Source: Hymenoscyphus infarciens (taxonomy: Eukaryota > Ascomycota > Leotiomycetes > Helotiales > Helotiaceae). Taken from it: a stretch of DNA of 60,354 bases. The number at the start of each line of letters is the position of its first letter. Position 1 is the stretch's first letter. Below the pieces are notes generated by a model that was given only the letters and a program-made list of their open reading frames with translations, was not told the DNA's origin and made no database searches. The stretch lies in the NCBI GenBank assembly GCA_001414345.1, contig LLCB01000335.1:1-60354 (forward strand). Reading direction: 5' to 3'. The translations under genes and the position numbers were made by a program. Positions 22,850 through 32,233 of the stretch are shown one piece after another.

Positions 22850-23269
22850 ATGCTCCGTAGTCGGCCACGCCCTCTTCAGAAGGATGATACTGATATTCTT
22901 TCTTCCGTCGGAGAGTGGATATCAGGGGTTAATGAGCCAGCCAGAAGTGTTGTATTACGCCAAATACAAGTATGAACATTCTACGCCTCTTAGTCCGGAA
23001 TTTTACATGACGTGCTTTAGCTCTTTTTCGTACTTACGGCGTCTTTCGCTCCCCCGACGAATGGGATGCTTGAACCGCAAACCCTGCTGCAAATCAGGGC
23101 TAGCGTGCTCCTTCCCTTCCTCATGCAGCTCCTGCAAGGTGATCGCTTCAATGGTGTCAAGGGGAGGGTAGTATCAACGTCGGCCAAATTACCCACCAAA
23201 AGTGGTAGTTTTGAAGCTATCGTGACGCTTCTCAAAGGGGTTAAGTACTCCCCTTCAATTTCTTCCTAG
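22850..23269 (+). CDS. Hypothetical two-exon protein
   Basis: Exon 1 (22,850-22,969) ends ..VVLRQIQ. A 51-bp intron with canonical gtatga...gctttag leads in phase 0 to exon 2 (23,021-23,269), giving 122 residues. I propose it because both flanking frames are open exactly up to the splice sites and the intron has the typical size for this genome. The C-terminal half is Leu/Val-rich (RASVLLPFLMQLLQG) followed by a basic stretch. I recognise no domain. The frame is open upstream to 22,811, so the true start may be in an earlier exon. It could also be a remnant of a larger gene. Confidence 0.4.
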
Positions 23270-23311
23270 TAATTATTGCATTTCAACAAAACACGACACA
23301 CCTGCCCGATC

Positions 23312-23602
23312 TCAACAAAGACACTTTGAATTTGATATATCGTATTTCCTTTCAAGGCCTAGTGTTGATCCACTATCAGTGTCCATTTTTTCCGGGCTTA
23401 CTGCCACGCACCACGCTGTAGGAGAGTTGAAGTGAATTGACTGCTTGGCGCAACCGGGTATTACGTGATCTATTTGAAGAGGGCGGCCACACTGATTGTG
23501 AGATCTGTCGGCGTCTTTTTTATACGAAATACACCAATCAGGTACTGTAACATGGCTTACTTGAACATCCAACAGAGTGGGTTCACATTTGACATCTGCC
23601 AT
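23312..23602 (-). CDS. Possible small hypothetical protein
   Basis: An ATG at 23,602 opens a 96-codon frame. A 69-bp in-frame intron-like segment (gtaagc...atcag) inside it could be spliced out to leave 73 residues. The spliced product has six cysteines but no signal peptide and no family I know. It shares the upstream region of the transporter gene at 24,018. Composition is normal. I would not be surprised if it were non-coding. Confidence 0.25.
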   Translation of the reverse strand: MADVKCEPTLLDVQVSHVTVPDWCISYKKDADRSHNQCGRPLQIDHVIPGCAKQSIHFNSPTAWCVAVSPEKMDTDSGSTLGLERKYDISNSKCLC

Positions 23603-24017
23603 GGTTAAAGCTCACGGACCAATTGAACATGCACGACCTCCCGGTCCCCGCTATAAAGTCAAGCGAGACTCAATTTTGCTACGGGACGCCCCGGACTGGG
23701 GATGAGAAACCCCCGAGGATTATTGAGTCATGTTCTTTTCTCCCTCCTAACTCTTCACTCCTTCTCCTTCTAATCATACCTTATTTTCAATTGTGCAATT
23801 TTGAGCGCCAAATTTCTCAGGAGAAGCACATATATGCGAAATAACCAAGTAGGTTGACTTGTTGTCCACAAACCTTCCAGATTGCTGACTTTGTACGGCA
23901 GTCTCTCCATCTATTAGTTTACTTGGAAGATAAGGCTATTTACGAGCGAAATACATCCGCATATCAGTCGAGTCTAGTCACCAGATAGTACAAGCTCATC
24001 AACCGACATCTATCAGC

Positions 24018-25603
24018 ATGATCGAGAAGGGAGGTGTTGAAGTCTATCCAGATGTCGTGATTGACCCTGAGAGTGGGGCAATCCAAAACTCGACAATCAA
24101 CGACAAAAGTCTTAGAGTACTGTCGAGAACGAAGAGTGCTGCGGATTTAGAAGCACCAGGCCCTCCCCCAGATGGCGGAGTCTCAGCGTGGAAGCAAGTC
24201 GTGGCTGGACATTTGATCGTTTTGATCACCTGGTACGTTCCAACACTTTTGCATCCGTGCATACTAAGTTGGCATCTCTACAACCATACTGATACTGGTC
24301 CAGGGGCTTCATGAATGCGTTTGGTGTCTTTCAGACTTATTACGTCGACTTCCTCGATCGTCCTGATTCGGACATCTCATGGATTGGGAGCATCCAGATC
24401 TTTTTAACGTGGTCACTGGGCACATTCAGTGGCCGTCTCACCGATGCGGGTTACTTTCGCTCAGTTTTCTGTGAGCAACACTTTCTCTCATCACTACTCT
24501 CCAAAACAATCCGTGTCTAGGCGTCTTTCAACCACCTTATACCTTGCTATCCAGGAAATTGAGACGCTAATTATTTCTAGTATTTGGGACCGTTTTCAGT
24601 GTACTTGGCTTATTCATGGCCTCCATATCAACGCAGTACTGGCAGGTGTTGCTATCCCAGGGAGTTTGCTGTGGTCTCGGCAATGGGTTTCTGTTTTGTC
24701 CAATGCTGGCAGTAGTATCTACGTATTTCTCGAAGAAGAAGCCATTGGCCATTGGACTCTGTGCGTGTGGTGGTGCCACAGGAGGATTGATCTTCCCAGC
24801 CATGGTTCAACAACTCATCCCAGCGGTTGGCTATGGATGGACAATGAGAGCCATGGGCTTTCTAGCTTTAGGCTGTTTGGTGGTTTGCAATGTTTTGGCA
24901 AAACCAAGACTACCGCCTAGAGAGACAGGTCCTTTCCTTGAACTCGCCGCCTTCAAAGAATTGCCATACGCCTTGTTTGGAATTTCGATGTTCTTCGTCT
25001 TTTGGGGTATCTATTTTGCTTCCTACTACCTGGGCTCTTTCGGCGTCGCAATAATCAACATACCGCGGAAAGAATCAATCAACCTGTTGCTTATTCTTAA
25101 CGGTGTTGGAATCGTTGGTCGCACTATCCCTGCATATATCGCCAATCAATATGCTGGTCCCACGAATATGCTTCTCCTGGTCACCATCGCCTCCGTTGCG
25201 TGTTCCTATGGAATGATTGCTGTTACAACCCGAGGTGGATTTTATGCCTGGACTGTGGTTTATGGAATTGTAGGAAATGCGGTTCAAGGGATGTTTCCCG
25301 TCGTATTAGGTAGCTTGACCGCCGATAAAGATTCTAAGAAAGCCGGAGTTAGAATGGGGATGATGTTTGTAAGTACTGCCTCGGATTTTAGAACAAGGCG
25401 AGATCGGAAACTGACTTTCGTAGACCATCGTGAGTTTTGCTGTGTTGACAGGGCCCCCTATAAATGGTGTTTTGATCGCGAAAGACAACGGGCGTTATGT
25501 GTATGCCCAGGCTTTCGCGGCCTCGTCTATGCTCCTCGGGTTCCTTGTGCTCTGCGGTGCTAGATTTGCGAGGAGTGGCAAGGTCTTGTTCTGTAAAATT
25601 TAG
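24018..25603 (+). CDS. MFS transporter, monocarboxylate transporter (MCT/SLC16)-like
   Basis: Four exons: 24,018-24,232, 24,304-24,470, 24,581-25,368 and 25,424-25,603 (introns 71, 110 and 55 bp; all GT-AG, phases consistent), giving 449 residues. After a soluble N-terminus comes PPDGGVSAW (residues 50-58), the conserved lead into the first membrane helix of fungal MCT-like proteins. GTFSGRLTDAGYFR is the loop 2-3 signature, and LCCGLGNGFLF-type and GPPINGVLIAK segments follow. About 12 membrane helices fit. Relatives move monocarboxylates, riboflavin or secondary metabolites by proton symport, normally at the plasma membrane; the substrate here is unknown. The closest named neighbours are the 2OG oxygenase and the argininosuccinate-synthase-like gene, so export of a small acid made by them is conceivable. 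Exon 4 choice (acceptor ttcgtag at 25,423) was forced by the frame of TGPPINGVLIAK. Confidence 0.85.
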
Positions 25604-25935
25604 TCGCGCGCTTGAAATGAGTGGGATAATAGATGAATGTGTGGGCGTAAGAAGAAAACTTAGAAGGGAGAGTGGAGGACTCAAGGAATTGATGATAAAA
25701 GGATGAGCATGATAGAGGCACAAGGCTTTCTGAAAATACTAGGAGTGACTAGATGAGTCTTTTTTTCCAGCACTTTATGAGCCGAATTACTCCGTAGATA
25801 GCAGCTTCCAGTTCCTGTGGAAATATACAATTTATCCTCCATACTACACTGGTCTCGACCGCATCCTACTGACTCGGAGATAGGAGAGCGAGAAGGAAAA
25901 TAGAAAACGTCGCTCGGTTGTAATTCTAGTGAAAG

Positions 25936-26652
25936 CCGCCTACGGCATCCTAAATCTATAAAAGTCTAAAAACGACGTAATTGTAAATTGCAAATCGTAA
26001 AAGTCAAGTATTTGTAGCTAGTTTAACTAAGGCCTCTAAGAGCTACAGCTAATCGTAGATTATATTGTACTATCTACTTACTTACTTACTCCTTAGCCTA
26101 TTCTTTTATATATTACGTATACCGAGAGAGTATAGGTGAGAGTAAGAGATAGAGAGTAAGAGAGTGAGAGAGTGAGAGAGAGAGAGGGTAAGAGAGGGTG
26201 AGAGAGTAAGAGAGTGAGTAAACATTTCGAGGGAAAGTTTTTCCTAGCATAGGTAAGAGGAGTTTAGCTAAAGTAGCAAATAATCCTCTCTCTTCCTCTC
26301 TTCCTCTTACTCTCTCTCTCTTCTTATTTATCGAGAAATAATAGAAAGAATATAATATAAGAGTTAGGTAATAGATAGTAAAGATATAATAGTAAGAATA
26401 TTACTACTATACACGTGATACTTATTATCTCTCTCTATTCTCTATTTGGCTAGTTACTATAGTTAAGACTATCTAGTCTTAATATATAGAGAGAGAAGAC
26501 GGGAGAGAGGAGGGGGGAAGGGGGAGGGGGGAGAAAGCGAGAGAGGGAATTTAATTATTCTCTTTTTTTCTTATAAAAAGTAACATTTTATAATTTACGA
26601 TTTACGATTGTTATTTTTAGACTTTTATACTTTCGGGACGCCCTGCCGCCGC
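25936..26652. mobile_element. Putative terminal-inverted-repeat element with GA/CT tracts
   Basis: TATAAAAGTCTAAAAA (25,957-25,972) recurs as its exact reverse complement at 26,614-26,629. The similarity extends imperfectly outward (ggcatcc/ggcgtcc next to gccgcc-like ends) and inward (aaatcgtaaa/aatcgtaaat). The roughly 700-bp interior is AT-rich with (GA)n runs at 26,110-26,215 and a CT run at 26,280-26,325. It looks like a partly RIP-mutated MITE; I could not find a convincing target duplication. The interior carries no coding frame. Confidence 0.6.
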
Positions 26653-26831
26653 AGCCACCCCCAAATGATGATGAGAAAATAGTTCCGTGTTAACAAGGAA
26701 AGTAGATGAATATTATCAAAGTTTCACTCAGCTACGCACATTTCACTATGTAAGAGAGTATGGTGATTGAAAGGATTTATATTTTGGCTACGAGAAGTGG
26801 GGACTGAAAATTGAAAGGTACAGCTTGACAC

Positions 26832-27956
26832 TTATGAAGAAACTTCTACCTCTCTCACCACCAACCCCTTCTTCTCTTCCATCATCCCGGTCAAAAATTG
26901 TCCTTTCACATCCAAGGTGTCCGGACTTCTAAATACATCAAACTTGAAATCATGCCACTCCTTGACCGTCCATTCTTTCCCAGTCGAGTCACTGAAGCTC
27001 ACATCATCATTCGGGCGGAAGAAATAAGCAATGCTGTATCGATCCTCTTCTTGTCTCTCCTTGAGAGGAACGACGCGATGCACAATGCTGGCAAGCTCAT
27101 CCCCGGATCTAAAACGTAGATAGTCCCCGCAATTGACGATGGCGTGTCCGGGCCTGGGTTCGAGAAACTCCCAGCGTTTGGTCTCCGGAGAGAGAAATTG
27201 AAGGCCCCATTGCTTGACGAGTAGGAAGGTGAGGGAACTTACATCCGTGTGCTTGAGATGGCCAATGTTCGTGGCCTCGGTGGCACCCTCGTGTTTGGGG
27301 TAGTGCAGGAGGACAAGGGTCGAGAGAGAGGGCTCTGATTCGGCGTGATCGACTTCGAAGCGCGAGGAGCCTGTGAGGCCTAGCTGAGACGAGAGGCGTG
27401 CGAGGATCATGAGGGTGATGGTGTTGGCGTGCTTGAGCCAGGAAAAGAAGAAGTCGGATTGGGACTTAACCGCGGTGGTGAGGTCACTGGAACCTTTCAG
27501 GAACTCTCGACGAGAGAACTGAGTGAGAGGGGATTAGTTTGTTTTCTGGACGTTTTGAGCCCGGTTTGGAAGAGTAGACCATACCTTGAGAGTTTCGTAG
27601 CCGTCTTTAGCCCCTGGCTTGGAGCCCGCTTCAGTACCCACGGGTATGTAGCTAGCAAGATCAGCAATTGAACCTAGTTGGGTTCCGCGAAACGGGCCTT
27701 ACCCATAGTTGTCACTTGCACGAGAGTCTTGCATCTTAACCTCAAGGGATTGCTCAAAGTAACTCTTCATCCTCTCTAGCATTCCATCCCACAATTTGCA
27801 TAGCTCTGGATCGCTAGTCAAATCGAGATAAAAGAACCCCTGAGTCCGACAAGCGCCAAGTAGTTTCTCACTCTCCGCGTCATTGTCAGCTCGAAGAAGA
27901 TCGAGATGAATTGTAGGCAAAGATGTTGAAACGATGATGGGGTCATTGGTAGCCAT
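26832..27956 (-). CDS. 2-oxoglutarate/Fe(II)-dependent oxygenase (isopenicillin N synthase-like)
   Basis: Three exons on the minus strand: 27,956-27,703, 27,651-27,585 and 27,518-26,832, with introns of 51 and 66 bp, giving 335 residues. The N-terminal part (ATNDPIIVSTSLPTIHLDLL, ACRTQGFFYLDL) matches the DIOX_N domain. The jelly-roll C-terminal part carries the iron triad His197-x-Asp199 (HTD) and His254 (IVHRVVP), and the 2-oxoglutarate-binding Arg267-x-Ser269 (RYS). All catalytic residues are present, so an active enzyme is expected. The family hydroxylates, desaturates or cyclises small molecules and is common in fungal secondary metabolism. The ATG at 27,956 was chosen because the upstream frame has no other ATG. 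The acceptor at 27,652 was selected over one 21 nt upstream that leads to a stop. It lies between the MCT-like transporter and the argininosuccinate-synthase-like gene. Confidence 0.9.
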
Positions 27957-28065
27957 GGTGGAAATTGAATATCTCAAGAACGCTCGGTGGGAGTGTGAAT
28001 AAAGTAATCGTGAGGTAGAGGAAAGTGTCTTCGTGGATCCATAAAATATGCAAATTCAGAGCACG

Positions 28066-28072
28066 TTATATA
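28066..28072 (-). promoter_or_regulatory. TATA-like element of the 2OG oxygenase gene
   Basis: TATATAA on the minus strand lies about 110 bp upstream of the start codon at 27,956. Spacing and sequence suit a core promoter. It is not otherwise supported. Confidence 0.4.
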
Positions 28073-28296
28073 TCTGGAGTGTGGGCGGTTTCTTCACCAA
28101 TAACCCCAAATATCGGCAAGACCACTGTTCGCTATGATTCTCACGAGTGCGGGTCGTAATTTCACCGATGGCTAGAAGTGGTGTGGTATCAATTTGAATC
28201 GGTGCATCTGCGTGTAAGACATTTCACAATTCTCTAGGGTTGTCAGTTGATGGTTGTATTAAAGAGAAAATTCAAATTCTTACTGCGTCACCGAGA

Positions 28297-28390
28297 TGCA
28301 TGTACGAAGTAATTACTTTGCCACCAAGCTGCATGTACGAAGTGATTACTTTACCACCGAGCTGCATGTACGAAGTAATTGGTTTGCCAC
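28297..28390 (+). repeat. 33-bp tandem repeat, three copies
   Basis: Units start at 28,297, 28,330 and 28,363 with the core tgcatgtacgaagtaatta; the third is incomplete. The period is exactly 33 bp (11 codons), so any frame through it is periodic. Units differ at a few positions. It lies about 340 bp upstream of the 2OG oxygenase start, so a regulatory role is possible but unproven. Confidence 0.75.
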
Positions 28391-30857
28391 GGGGACTGTT
28401 CAAACATTCATCCTTCTATTTCTCGATACTTGAACGCTCAGTATTTACTATTTACTATATAAAAAGAAGGTTTTGAGTAGGTGTATGAGAGCAAATACCT
28501 CCTCCTTCAGAATTAAGTAACTCCATAAAGAATTAATCCGGTCGAAACTAAACAGCACAAAGTAGATCTGCCAGTTTTACTAACGGGAAACCTTTCTTGC
28601 GCCATAAGGTGTGGTCTGCGATGTTCAACGAACTAGTTGACCAGGGCTAAGATATCGCCATGATTACCAAGAAAATGAAACAACAGTAGGGCCGAAAGGA
28701 TTCAACAAGTTCTGAGGTGCAGCAAGAGACTGGCGCAGATTCCTACAGGTAACATAGGTCTACCCAAAGCCTTACACTAAGCGAGGTGCCCGCGCTGACT
28801 TATGACGGTTTTTGTCTTGAAACATACGAACACAACAGAATGATTGGCCTAGGCATACGACTTACTATGTAGTCAGCTTTGAGGATTCATACTAATCCCT
28901 TGGTCAGATGGAGACGGACCAGACCGCAGAGCACGTTTCTTCTCGCTTCTAACTGCTTTTTGTGCTAGTCTGAGTGACTTTCAAGGGGGATGTCAAGGAA
29001 AACGTAATACCCGCGGCATGCTTCCGACTTTATGATCCGATATTCCCAGTTTTATTAGCCTTGGCTGCATGTCTTGGTTGACTTTTTGAAAGATTGGGAG
29101 CCAAGTGACCTCAACACACTCAACGGAAGATATACAAAGGATTTAAAGGGGCTGTTTGCTAGGTTAAGCATAACCGACGCAGTAAGATATGCGATTGGTG
29201 GGAATAGAGTATGCCCTGATTGGCGCGGATTTACACTTTACTGGAGCGTTACAAGGAGAAAGGAGCATGCAAAAAAGCAGCCTGGGCTGTGCCGTTGTGG
29301 GAAAGGTGGAACAGAGCCGGGTCCGCTCTCGGAACCTGCTATCCTTGGAGAGTGGGGATATTCCGTTGTAGGGCTGAGGAGATAATGAGATTGCTGATAC
29401 TACTTGTCTTATAGGACCGGCAGTGCTCGGTCTGTCATGATCAGGCAGCCTCTTGACAAACCATCTTCAAAGCAAAAGTTGGGATTGTTGGAGTAATCGC
29501 GGGCCTGTATTCAACCGTGACTATATTGCCCTATTCATAATGTTCTCGCCACTAACGTAAAGTTGTTTAGGTACGTTTTTGAAAAGCTTTTCAAAAATAA
29601 TCCATTGAGCCCGTAAGGGGCGTACTAGCCCCCCCTAATTACATTATAATCCCCACTCTTTGCAGATCTGGGGGAGGCTGTGTAAAGCCCTGGTAATGTT
29701 GAGGTGTTTAGCCAATAGAAGATTCTTTATTATTCTATTTCCGAACTTCAACTCTTCCTATTGACTTTGCGCTTTGACACTGCACAGAGTGGGTCATTAC
29801 AACGTAATTAGGGGGGGAAAGTACTGATGGGTCTGAATTGCTCCCCATCTTCCGGTGGCAATCCACAGTACTAAGCGAACACCTAACTCTTGAGAAAAGC
29901 CAATATTTTCGTAAGATTCTTAACCAGTTGTTCTGCACCCATAATCAAAATTTAGTGCTTATATACTGTCATTGGCAAACGCCGAATACAGAGTACGGAG
30001 GTATCGTTGTGAAAATTATTGAAAATGAGGTGGGGAACAGGCAAGTGGAGTTCATCAAACAGAGCCTCGTAGATCGCTTACGCTTACGGCACGGCCCGAT
30101 GGTACAATTAAAGCCTAGCAAGGATGGAAGCACGCAACAAAAGGGGCGGCATGCAAGTAACACAGGACGGGTTAATAATAAAAGTCTGATGGTGCAGCTG
30201 AGATGTGGGGGGTTTGCAAGGGTGTAGTACTTGCACGTGGAAGCATGTCAGCTTGTAATAGAGCCTCTTACTCCTGTTCGTTCTATAACTTACTCTCGCC
30301 AGCTCTTCTGCTAAAATATGCAGCTTACCCGAGTACAACCTTGGCCTTTCACCATGTGTCACACCGCCTCGAATTGTGAATAAATCATCATTTCTGTCCG
30401 AGCTTTGCGCGGAAAACCCCAATACTCAAATCCCGGCACAGTCATGCACCTAGATTCGAAAATAGTCGTACCTGAACACTTAGGCTTAAAATTCTATTTA
30501 CTAGGGTGACGTTGCAACATTGGTGGGGAGGCTACATCGGCATATTTGTGGAGACATGTGATTGAGATATTCTCTCGTTTGTGCGCTTACTGTACTTGTA
30601 CGGCACATGGAACATGGGCGGTGGAAGTGATACACGTGTATTGGAGGTCTCAAGAGCACACCTTTTAGCGAATAGATCACGAGAAGTTCCGAAAAACCAA
30701 AATCTCTTCTTTTTAAAAGAATACAAGACTTTGCCATTTCCTCGAATAATCAGAAGCCATCGCGATAATGATTACTGCCTTGAAATCGCTATTTCAGTCA
30801 GAACCCGTTCAAGAAAATTTTACTTTGGCACCTTCTTTCTTACAACCTCAAAACACA

Positions 30858-32233
30858 ATGGTGAGTTCGACCACCTATGCTACATTCATATCATTATGCT
30901 AATCAGCGTAGAGCGAGCGACGTATTGAAGGTTTTGAGGATATTTCCAAAATCGATAACAAGGATGCTCCCGTCGTTACCATGTTTAGCGGTGGCCTAGA
31001 CAGCACGTACTTGCTCTTCAGACTTCAGCAACTCGGATTCACCAGTGGGTATTCTCCGTGTTATTTTCCCTCTTCGGGGTTGTTTTAGGTGGACTGAGAT
31101 AGGATTTCCTCCTCAGACTATCTTCCTAAAATTCCTCAAACATACTTCTAGAAATGGCAGTACTGACTTCGAGACCACCCACAGATATCCATGCTGTAGC
31201 AGTGGATGTCGGAGCTCCCATAGATGAAGAAGATCTCACAAAAAACGCCTCGCATTTCGGTGCCAAGTTCAAGTGTCTCGACGGCCGCGAACTATTCGTC
31301 AAAGACGGTGTCATACCAGCCATTCGAGCTCACGCAAAGTATCTTGGGATTTACCCCATCAGCAGTTCACTCACCCGCCCAATCATCGCTCGCTTGGCAA
31401 CGGACTACGCCAAATCATTGAATTCCAAGTTGCTCCTTCATACTGCAAACTTGTCGCAAAACAGCTTGCCTCGGCTCAACAACAGCATTCGGCGATCAGG
31501 CTTTGCAGGCGACTTTGGGAGCCCATATGTCCATTCAGCAGTCTCGCGAGAGAAGAAAGCTGAAGAGCTGGCGGCAGTGGGACTAAAGTTCGTGAATGAC
31601 CGCAAGCTGAGCGGCGATGAAAACCTGTGGGTTCGGGAGTTTGAGGATGGTCCATTGAACGATCCGGAAGACTTTACTATCCCAGAAGAGGCTTTCGAAT
31701 GGACGCGCGGCAGCAATGACGATGCGACCAAAAAGCTCAAGCTCACACTCATCTTTGAGAATGGCATTCTAGTCTCCGTCAACGAGAACAAAATTCCTCT
31801 GATTGACGCCATAGCGCTGCTGAACAAGGAAGTGGGAAAATTTGGTCACGGTCGATTTGTTGGGCTTGAGTCTCTGTCCACCGATCACAAGGTTTTAGAG
31901 GTTCGCGAAGCTCCTGCAGCTGCAATTATCATGGATGCTCTTCGCCATCTCGAAGTCGCGACGCTTGACAGCAACTCGCTAGAATTGAAGCATCAACTGG
32001 AGCAGAAATGGGTACGGGAAGCAATTTCCGGCCAGTGGGGAAGCACTTCCCATACTATTTGTGAAGCCGCTATTGCTTCCTCCCTGAACGGCGTGGGTGG
32101 GCGCGTAACTTATGACATCGATCATCAGCGTTACCTGCCATGCTCCATTGTGGCACAAAACCCTCGCTATGTCAGAAATCGAGATGATTGGGAAGCAGAA
32201 CAGTCACGGCTCCTGTACGGAAGTAGGAAGTGA
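30858..32233 (+). CDS. Argininosuccinate synthase-like ATP-dependent ligase
   Basis: Model: the ATG alone as exon 1 (30,858-30,860), a 51-bp intron (gtgagt...gcgtag), exon 2 30,912-31,044, a 107-bp intron, and exon 3 31,152-32,233, giving 405 residues. SGGLDS (27-32) is the PP-loop that binds ATP in the N-type ATP pyrophosphatase family. [48 protein letters not shown] (about 201-217) and PEEAFEWT (223-230) follow argininosuccinate synthase in order, and the C-terminal half also matches. The family joins aspartate to citrulline by citrulline adenylation. The citrulline/aspartate loop, normally TGKGNDQVRFE, is here [13 protein letters not shown] (143-155), so the key Asp is Ser, and I doubt it is the arginine-pathway enzyme. 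It may ligate another substrate. The donor at 31,045 (gtgggt) is weak, so residues 44-50 are uncertain. Confidence 0.8.

Larger units (their letters stand above)
27973..30857. other. Long intergenic region with a 33-bp tandem repeat, no supported gene
   Basis: Nearly 2.9 kb separate the divergent 2OG oxygenase and argininosuccinate-synthase-like genes. The 28,240-28,476 frame only reflects the 33-bp repeat listed separately. Frames at 29,074, 29,838 and 30,581 begin without an ATG and show no family resemblance. A run tagcccccccta lies at 29,622-29,640. Two cacgtg E-box-like sites occur: gcacgtgg at about 30,233 and acacgtgt at about 30,632. The region probably holds both promoters and decayed DNA. 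Confidence 0.45.

Noticed and set aside
29074..29385. 103-codon open frame
   Set aside because: It begins at TTG without an in-frame ATG, has no splice context, and overlaps other equally long frames.
29622..29640. Possible tRNA or structured RNA near tagccccccct
   Set aside because: No cloverleaf or paired stems could be drawn by eye.
29838..30227. 129-codon open frame
   Set aside because: No ATG start, no recognisable family, opposing frames of similar length.
30581..30928. Open frame overlapping the start of the argininosuccinate-synthase-like gene
   Set aside because: No ATG; its 3' part is intron 1 and exon 2 of the real gene read in another frame.
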